Origin: Anaerolineales bacterium
GTDB taxonomy: Bacteria; Chloroflexota; Anaerolineae; Anaerolineales; UBA4823
Length of the DNA stretch: 9,431 nucleotides
Direction: 5' to 3'
Assembly: GCA_022865865.1 (NCBI GenBank)
Contig: JALHTN010000721.1
Location: 1 to 9,431 of the forward strand
Shown here: positions 1 through 4,671 of the stretch, in pieces
Position numbering within the stretch: the first letter of the stretch is position 1
Layout: each line of letters begins with the position of its first letter
Position numbers and translations under genes: made by a program
Notes under the pieces: generated by a model
The model's input: the letters and a program-made list of their open reading frames with translations, nothing else
Databases searched by the model: none
Told to the model about the DNA's origin: nothing

Positions 1-894
1 GCTGCCCGGGGAAACTTCTGCACCCTCGACGATAATGGCAATATCTCTGACCGCCGCGCTGGACGGATTCCTACTGAAGATGCCATCCCGCTGGTCGAAC
101 GTTTGAAGATGGTCAAAGTCCCAGGAGTATCAACTGAAGTTCACCATGTGAAGGAATATCGGTTTGCAGTCGTCATGCGAGGGGATGATCTCCACTCGGA
201 TATCCTCGATACCGATCCCCAACGCACCGGCGTACCACCGCTACCTGCGACCGCCCTCTCCGCCTCAGCTGAACCGACCGCCCAACTCTTTAACCAGTGG
301 ATTTCCAAGGCAAATCAAACCCTGGCTGATAACCCAAAAGCCAATGGAATGACCCTGCGCGGTTTCTCAACTGACCCCAGGTTGCCGACATTCAAGGATT
401 CTTATGGCTTGAAGGCCGCGGCCATATCCGTCTATCCAATGTACAAAGGGGTTGCTAGTTTAGTCGGTATGCAGGTGATCGATTTCAAAGGTGAGGCGCC
501 AGAAGATGAGTTTAATGCCTTAAGAGATGCCTGGGATGAATTCGATTTCTTTTTCATCCATATCAAGAAAACGGATAGCAAAGGGGAAGATGGTGATTTT
601 GAGGGTAAATCAATGGTGATCGAAGGTGTTGACCAGGCTTTGCCGCAGCTGCTCGATCTCAAACCTGATGTATTGATCATCACTGGTGACCATTCTACCC
701 CCGCGCGAATGCGCACCCACTCCTGGCATCCGGTCCCCTTCTTACTGTGGGCTCCAGCTACGGTCAGACCAGATGACCAGAAAAGTTTTGGTGAGCGTGC
801 CTGCGGCCGCGGTGGATTAGGTAATTTCCCCTCTGTGAACACACTACCTCTGGCGCTCGCTCATGCTGGGCGATTAGAGAAGTTCGGGGCGTAG
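1..894 (+). CDS. apgM: 2,3-bisphosphoglycerate-independent phosphoglycerate mutase, archaeal type (ApgM), 5' end cut off
   Basis: Interconverts 3- and 2-phosphoglycerate in cytosolic glycolysis/gluconeogenesis; a metal-dependent member of the alkaline phosphatase superfamily. The frame is open from base 1 and 297 residues are visible; the family is about 400 residues long, so roughly 100 N-terminal residues, including the catalytic Ser region, lie outside the window. The first visible residues (AARGNFCT, then DRRAGR) match the conserved ApgM block, so the ATG at 103 is internal and not the start. Further family motifs, numbered from the first visible residue: HIKKTD with the acidic GEDGDF run at 187-200 (D192 a likely metal ligand), TGDHSTP around D230-H231, and HSWHPVP at 240-246 (H240 aligns with the metal-binding His of iPGM HTxNPVP). 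The stop is TAG at 892-894. No frame damage is seen. A terminator follows directly, so it is the last gene of its transcript. The ApgM assignment is firm; the metal residue equivalences are inferred by motif alignment from memory. Confidence 0.95.
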   Translation, partial: AARGNFCTLDDNGNISDRRAGRIPTEDAIPLVERLKMVKVPGVSTEVHHVKEYRFAVVMRGDDLHSDILDTDPQRTGVPPLPATALSASAEPTAQLFNQWISKANQTLADNPKANGMTLRGFSTDPRLPTFKDSYGLKAAAISVYPMYKGVASLVGMQVIDFKGEAPEDEFNALRDAWDEFDFFFIHIKKTDSKGEDGDFEGKSMVIEGVDQALPQLLDLKPDVLIITGDHSTPARMRTHSWHPVPFLLWAPATVRPDDQKSFGERACGRGGLGNFPSVNTLPLALAHAGRLEKFGA

Positions 895-905
895 CTGGAA
901 GGTCT

Positions 906-941
906 ACAGGGCGTCAGCTCAATTGCCGCTCTGTTTTAATT
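906..941 (+). terminator. Intrinsic terminator of apgM
   Basis: Arm ACAGGGCG (906-913) pairs with CGCTCTGT (927-934) over 8 bp with one G-U pair. The 13-nt loop is followed at once by the T-rich run TTTTAATTT (934-942). It lies 12 bp after the apgM stop. The T-rich tail exists only on the plus strand; read from the minus strand the hairpin is followed by AGACC, so it does not look like an intrinsic terminator for the converging operon. The tail overlaps the stop codon of the minus-strand gene ending at 936. Confidence 0.65.
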
Positions 942-1634
942 TCCATTTCCGCTGGTCTTGGTGCGGAAACCAAATCCAAGCACCAGGCCACCTGCAATCG
1001 AGAGCAAGCCGATCGCGATGAAAGCATCCCGCCAAAAACGCTGGGGGAATAGGCGGATCAAGGTATCCGAGAATCTGAAAACCCAGGTGCCTGAATCAAA
1101 GAATATCTGGTGGAAGAATACGAAAAGCACACTGAAAGCAATCAGTACCGCTACCATCACCACGGCAAGTACGCCGACAGTGATCCATCCACCCCGGGAG
1201 AGACCTTGTTTGAAAGTCTCCCTCCAGCCCCCAAAGAAGGCCCACAATCCTAACAGGAAGATACCGCCTAAGCTGATGTACCAGGCAATGAGCGCGGACT
1301 GAACTACCTCTTTCACATCCAGCATATGCTTCAGCTCACGGGAGTTGTAAACCTGCGAACCATCGTCAAATTTCAACTCTTCGAGGAAGGAAATACCACC
1401 ATCATTAAGCAAATAATCCAATGCGATCATTGACCAATACAAGCGATCTTGTTGTGTAAATCCATAGGGATCGGCTGGGAAATTTGGGGTGCGGTATTCC
1501 AATTGGACGAAAGCTGGGGTCAATAAGAAGCGTACAGAAGTTAGGATTATCATCACCGGTACCAGTATCGCAACCACCCAGGATAACCAACTTCGGCTCG
1601 CCGGGTTCTTCTCTACGCGCGGATTCTCTGTCAT
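936..1634 (-). CDS. DUF1461 / TIGR01906 family integral membrane protein
   Basis: A 232-residue protein of unknown function, predicted to sit in the cytoplasmic membrane. Four hydrophobic segments are visible at about residues 16-38, 111-134, 150-175 and 202-223, with a long polar stretch (about 39-110) between the first two. Signatures that I associate with TIGR01906/DUF1461 are ELKHMLDVKEV (100-110), FHQIFFDSGTWVF (174-186) and DTLIRLFPQRFWRD (190-203). Length is normal for the family. The start is ATG at 1634-1632, which overlaps the TGA of the upstream spermidine-synthase-like gene as ATGA, with a GGAGG ribosome site 7 nt upstream (1642-1646) inside that gene. It is the third and last gene of the minus-strand operon, which ends tail-to-tail with apgM. 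No catalytic motif is visible and I give it no function. Confidence 0.8.
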   Translation of the reverse strand: MTENPRVEKNPASRSWLSWVVAILVPVMIILTSVRFLLTPAFVQLEYRTPNFPADPYGFTQQDRLYWSMIALDYLLNDGGISFLEELKFDDGSQVYNSRELKHMLDVKEVVQSALIAWYISLGGIFLLGLWAFFGGWRETFKQGLSRGGWITVGVLAVVMVAVLIAFSVLFVFFHQIFFDSGTWVFRFSDTLIRLFPQRFWRDAFIAIGLLSIAGGLVLGFGFRTKTSGNGN

Positions 1635-1646
1635 TGCAAAACCTCC
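1631..1646 (-). promoter_or_regulatory. ATGA stop-start overlap with strong ribosome binding site
   Basis: On the minus strand the TGA of the spermidine-synthase-like gene (1633-1631) shares bases with the ATG of the DUF1461 gene (1634-1632). A full GGAGG (1646-1642) lies 7 nt before the ATG, within the last codons of the upstream gene. This decides the DUF1461 start and predicts coupled translation by termination-reinitiation. Confidence 0.8.
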
Positions 1647-3199
1647 ATGTCTCCATACAGCATAAATCGTAGGACCATATTATTCGTTATCCACTCGATG
1701 GGTGCCAGATCATCAGTGAACACGGTTGTTGGCTCAGGTGTCGCTTGTAAATTTAATGCGGTAACCTGCAGCGATTCTAATAAGAGGGGGTGCACATCAT
1801 CCCGATCTGATAATTCAAATAGATTCAGGTATAAATTCTCGGTAGAAGTCGGTGCCTGGGTTGCATAGATAATGGAATTAAATGTATCGGGCACATCCAT
1901 GATGTACACTGAAGGAAATACCTGGCCCAGGGTGGTGACGATCCCGTCAATCAACCTGCGGTCGCCAGGAGCGCGACCCACATTAATCGCCACTGTTCCC
2001 TGTTCAGTTAAACGATCGCTGACTAACTGGAAGAATTCTACCGTTGTAAGATGCCAAGGTATATATGGCGGGCGATAAGCATCAAGCACGATCAGATCAT
2101 ATTTTCTGGGACTATTATCCAGTCCCCATCGTCCATCTTGCGCGATTGCGTCCAGATTCGGCTGGTTCATGTCAAAGAACTGTTCTCCGATCTGAATTAT
2201 CCGGCCATCGATCTCATAACCATCGATTGGAATCGGTCCAAGGACTTCTGTTGCCTGCCGGGCTGTAGTTCCAGCCGCCAATCCCACGATCGCCATACTT
2301 TGAATGTCCTGCACAGAATAGGATGGTTGGTTGAAAAAAGGGGCTGCCAAAAATTGTTTCCAGGGACCATAATAATTGATCTCAGTTGGGTGATAAACCG
2401 AATGGATGCCCTGGCCTTCATTCAACCTCAAGTAACGATAACCATCCACTTCCAGCACCTGGATGTAATTGTATTGTGATTCAGTTTCAAAGATCTGTCC
2501 TGGTGTAGATTTTACACCCTGACCAAAGCCAAAAATCATCAATAGCAGGATCACCAGCGGCATCCATATCCAGCGTATAGCAACCCGGATACCACAGGAT
2601 ATCCATATCCCGGTCAGTGCGACCAGCATCAGAAATTCACTGAATACAACGAAGGTCTTTGTCGTCCCAATTATGGGGATCAACACCAGCACCGGTAGAA
2701 ATGTACCGATAAACGATCCCAGGGTCGAGATAGCGTAAACCCGACCAGAGGTTCTGCCTGCCTCCGTCGGTGACCGAATTAACAAACGGATCGCAAAAGG
2801 AGAAATTGTTCCCAGCAAGATCACAGGAACGCTGAACAGGATCAAAACAGCAGTGAACGCGCCGAAGAGGATACCTACCTCGAGCTGGTCAAAGGCATCG
2901 GCAGCCAGCCTTAAAACCGGATTTGCCGCTAAGGGAACCAGACCGATCAAAAATGCTCCCCAGGCCATGATTAAGTACATCGTGCGATAATGTGGGGAAC
3001 GGTCAGCCCACCAACCACCAAGGAAATATCCCACCGTCAGGTAGATCAAGATCAAACCAATAATGCTGGCCCAAACTAAATTGCTGGTTCCGAAAATATT
3101 CCCCAAGAGGCGCGATGCGGTCAGCTCAACTGCCAGGGTGGTCATCCCGGAAGCGAAAACTGCGAGGAGAAGGTATTTTCGTTCAAGTGAATTGCTCAT
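1631..3199 (-). CDS. Membrane-fused spermidine-synthase-like protein (MFS-like N-terminus plus SpeE-like domain)
   Basis: A 522-residue two-part protein. Residues 1 to about 228 hold about seven hydrophobic segments (roughly 8-30, 40-62, 73-92, 108-140, 153-178, 183-203, 208-226), including SGMTTLAVELTASRLLG and the GYFLGGWWADRS block typical of the membrane half of 'fused MFS/spermidine synthase' proteins. Residues about 237-510 form a SAM-methyltransferase-fold, spermidine-synthase-like domain: LNEGQGIHSVYHP (259-271), glycine loop GLAAGT (306-311), YEID (328-331, the acidic residue expected to contact the ribose of the cofactor), DGR (355-357), YDLIVLDAY (367-375) and the C-terminal TDDLAPIEW (495-503). 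It keeps the first Asp of the aminopropyltransferase gatekeeper loop (D373) but lacks the following DPxGPA, so substrate and activity are uncertain. Start ATG at 3199 overlaps the previous gene's TGA by 4 nt, with GAGAG 6 nt upstream. It is the middle gene of the operon. The family call is good; putrescine aminopropyl transfer is not supported. Confidence 0.85.
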   Translation of the reverse strand: MSNSLERKYLLLAVFASGMTTLAVELTASRLLGNIFGTSNLVWASIIGLILIYLTVGYFLGGWWADRSPHYRTMYLIMAWGAFLIGLVPLAANPVLRLAADAFDQLEVGILFGAFTAVLILFSVPVILLGTISPFAIRLLIRSPTEAGRTSGRVYAISTLGSFIGTFLPVLVLIPIIGTTKTFVVFSEFLMLVALTGIWISCGIRVAIRWIWMPLVILLLMIFGFGQGVKSTPGQIFETESQYNYIQVLEVDGYRYLRLNEGQGIHSVYHPTEINYYGPWKQFLAAPFFNQPSYSVQDIQSMAIVGLAAGTTARQATEVLGPIPIDGYEIDGRIIQIGEQFFDMNQPNLDAIAQDGRWGLDNSPRKYDLIVLDAYRPPYIPWHLTTVEFFQLVSDRLTEQGTVAINVGRAPGDRRLIDGIVTTLGQVFPSVYIMDVPDTFNSIIYATQAPTSTENLYLNLFELSDRDDVHPLLLESLQVTALNLQATPEPTTVFTDDLAPIEWITNNMVLRFMLYGDMEVLQ

Positions 3200-3210
3200 G
3201 TTCTTCTCTC
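3196..3210 (-). promoter_or_regulatory. ATGA stop-start overlap with ribosome binding site
   Basis: The TGA of the flippase-like gene (3198-3196) overlaps the ATG of the spermidine-synthase-like gene (3199-3197). A GAGAG purine site (3210-3206) lies 6 nt upstream of the ATG. It fixes the start of the downstream gene and implies translational coupling. Confidence 0.7.
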
Positions 3211-4245
3211 AAGGATTAACCAGCTGATATAGCCCACAAAGCGCACTAACCAAAATGCGATCAACCGGTAGGTCAGCCCAGCAGCGATGGCTACAGGACC
3301 CGGTACACCCAGCCTGGAAAAAATCACCGGGATAAACGCTTCCGTCATGACCAGACCTCCCGGAAGGGCGCTGACTCCACTAACCGTGAGAATTAATCCG
3401 TAACCAACGAGCAGTGTAGCGGGAGCGATTGTGTAACCGAAAAGCCTGAAACAAACCCCTAAGGTAACAACATCTAAAATCACTTTGCCGTAAGCTGAAA
3501 TTGGGAATTTAATTGCTGAAGATCGTGGGTAGCGGCTAATATTCTGGTTGAAAAATATCAACCGCTGGTCCAGTTCTTCAAAGTCAAGGGTAGTCAGTTT
3601 TTTTCCATACCGGTTCCAGAAATTGACGAATTTTTTTAATACCCGCCTGCTGCGCTCATAATTGCTGAGCACGCGCCAGACGAGTACCACGATAACGGTT
3701 ACCAATACTCCAAGCAGCACCAGATAAATGACATTGACTTTTGTGAGCCCACCACTCTGAATCAGATAGGCGATGCCAACTACCGCAACCGTTGCTAGGG
3801 CAATTAATTCTAATGAAGTTTCAACTACCAGGGAAAACAGGGATTCTTCTGGAAGGTAATCATACTTGCGCAGCAAGTGAACACGTAGTGCGACTCCGCT
3901 TAAACCGGCACTGGGTATTGCAACAGAGATAAAAGCCATTGAAGTCAGCACACCAGCCAGAGGGATAAAGCGGATACTTCCTGAGAAAGGATACAAAGAT
4001 AGTGCATTCAACCAGGTAAGAAAACTATAAGAAACTACCTGGACCAGTATCGCTACCAGCAACCAAATCCATTCCGCAGTGCGGAATAAATTAGCTGCTG
4101 CTTTGATTTCTCCAACCAGCGGCCAGAAGAAGTACAGCAGCAGAACCAGCAAAGCCACTGACAATAAAATCTGCCACCTCTTCCAGGTGGGCCGGTCTTC
4201 ATTTTGTTTAGCGGGTGATGCATTTTCACGATCAACAGGAGACAT
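3196..4245 (-). CDS. Lysylphosphatidylglycerol synthase TM region / UPF0104 family membrane protein (flippase-like)
   Basis: A 349-residue polytopic membrane protein of the LPG_synthase_TM (UPF0104, AglD/MprF N-terminal-like) family; members with known roles handle or flip lipids or lipid-linked sugars. After a hydrophilic N-terminus (1-24) there are roughly seven or eight hydrophobic segments (about 26-44, 58-78, 93-112, 139-162, 170-190, 252-275, 278-305, 315-345). The two family hallmarks are PSAGLSG (111-117) in the first half and LPGGLVMTEAF (294-304) followed by an Arg in YRLIAFWLVR (326-335). A cytosolic basic stretch lies at 191-245. No C-terminal aminoacyl-transferase domain is present, so it is not a full MprF. 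The start ATG at 4245-4243 has AAAAGG 5 nt upstream (4256-4251). It is the first gene of the three-gene operon. The lipid substrate is unknown. Confidence 0.85.
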   Translation of the reverse strand: MSPVDRENASPAKQNEDRPTWKRWQILLSVALLVLLLYFFWPLVGEIKAAANLFRTAEWIWLLVAILVQVVSYSFLTWLNALSLYPFSGSIRFIPLAGVLTSMAFISVAIPSAGLSGVALRVHLLRKYDYLPEESLFSLVVETSLELIALATVAVVGIAYLIQSGGLTKVNVIYLVLLGVLVTVIVVLVWRVLSNYERSRRVLKKFVNFWNRYGKKLTTLDFEELDQRLIFFNQNISRYPRSSAIKFPISAYGKVILDVVTLGVCFRLFGYTIAPATLLVGYGLILTVSGVSALPGGLVMTEAFIPVIFSRLGVPGPVAIAAGLTYRLIAFWLVRFVGYISWLILERRT

Positions 4246-4513
4246 TTAAACCTTTTACCTACCTGCGTCCAGAGATCAATAAAGTACTTCCCATCACCCC
4301 GTACCAGTCATTTGAAGAATACTTACCGCAGGAGGCGCAAATTTCAATCGTTCCGTGTCAAAATTCTTCGCTGCAGGTTGGCAGAACACAGCCTGGTTGG
4401 ACATTCAATCATTGGGAATTTACATATATTCGCGGAATTAGTAGTCAAATTCCATCGATTTAATTTTCATCCATCCCAAGAAAAACATTATATCGTAGAA
4501 AGATCCTCGCTGC

Positions 4514-4541
4514 AGTATTTTATTGTGGCTGCTTCTTTCAA
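4514..4541 (-). promoter_or_regulatory. Possible promoter of the three-gene membrane operon
   Basis: On the minus strand TTGAAA (4541-4536, 5 of 6 to the sigma-70-like -35) is followed after 16 bp by AATACT (4519-4514, 4 of 6 to the -10). It would sit back-to-back with the alaS promoter and give a leader of about 260 nt. A TATAAT on the same strand (4492-4487) has no matching -35 and is an alternative. Tentative. Confidence 0.3.
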
Positions 4542-4561
4542 CAGAGTTCCTAAATGCGGTT

Positions 4562-4589
4562 TTTTTGATGCAGTTCATCTTGGTATAAT
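4562..4589 (+). promoter_or_regulatory. alaS promoter, extended -10 type
   Basis: A perfect TATAAT at 4584-4589 is preceded by TGg (4581-4583), giving an extended -10 element. The upstream hexamer at 16 bp spacing is TTTTTG (4562-4567), a weak -35. Transcription would begin near 4596, giving a leader of about 76 nt before the alaS ATG. The extended -10 would explain why a poor -35 suffices. Confidence 0.6.
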
Positions 4590-4629
4590 TCAAGCCAGGT
4601 CAGGCAGTGCTAAACGATTATTATTAAGC

Positions 4630-4655
4630 AAAAAATCCCCGATCAAGGATTTTTT
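4630..4655 (+). promoter_or_regulatory. Inverted repeat in the alaS leader
   Basis: AAAAAATCC (4630-4638) and GGATTTTTT (4647-4655) form a perfect 9-bp stem with an 8-nt loop. It lies between the predicted transcription start and the AGGAG ribosome site, ending 6 nt before the latter. The stem ends in a T-run, so it resembles a weak terminator or attenuator, or a translational control hairpin. With only two G-C pairs it is not very stable. Regulatory function is inference. Confidence 0.4.
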
Positions 4656-4661
4656 GACTCC

Positions 4662-4666
4662 AGGAG
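4662..4666 (+). promoter_or_regulatory. alaS ribosome binding site
   Basis: AGGAG lies 5 nt upstream of the ATG at 4672. Together with the family-typical N-terminus that follows, it decides this start over the in-frame ATG at 4312. Confidence 0.8.
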
Positions 4667-4671
4667 TATTA

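Larger units (their letters stand above)
4246..4671. other. Divergent intergenic region, no gene
   Basis: This 426-bp AT-richer spacer lies between the divergent minus-strand operon and alaS. It holds the alaS promoter, a leader hairpin and a possible minus-strand promoter, listed separately. There is also a small inverted repeat, GGAATT (4434-4439) with AATTCC (4448-4453) around an 8-nt spacer. The alaS frame stays open back to an ATG at 4312, but the encoded residues are low in family resemblance and would run through the promoter. I see no supported coding sequence, tRNA or T-box here. Confidence 0.7.

Noticed and set aside
432..842. 136-codon minus-strand open frame opposite apgM
   Set aside because: It is a shadow of the strongly motif-supported ApgM frame, with no recognisable protein features.
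3196..4245. Full MprF (lysyl-phosphatidylglycerol synthase)
   Set aside because: Only the transmembrane module is present; the C-terminal aminoacyl-transferase domain is absent and the next gene is a SpeE-like protein.
4356..4361. Perfect minus-strand TTGACA as a -35 for the membrane operon
   Set aside because: No -10-like hexamer occurs at 15-19 bp downstream on that strand; the bases there are GC-rich.
4434..4453. GGAATT/AATTCC inverted repeat as an operator
   Set aside because: It is only 6 bp per arm in AT-rich DNA, about 130 bp upstream of the alaS promoter; chance is likely.
4312..4671. In-frame 120-codon N-terminal extension of AlaRS from ATG 4312
   Set aside because: AlaRS family similarity begins at MSDKQPSG (4672), which has AGGAG 5 nt upstream. 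The extension would run through the promoter and leader hairpin and has no recognisable AlaRS sequence.
4590..4671. T-box riboswitch for alaS
   Set aside because: No T-box antiterminator sequence is visible and the leader (about 76 nt) is too short for a T-box.
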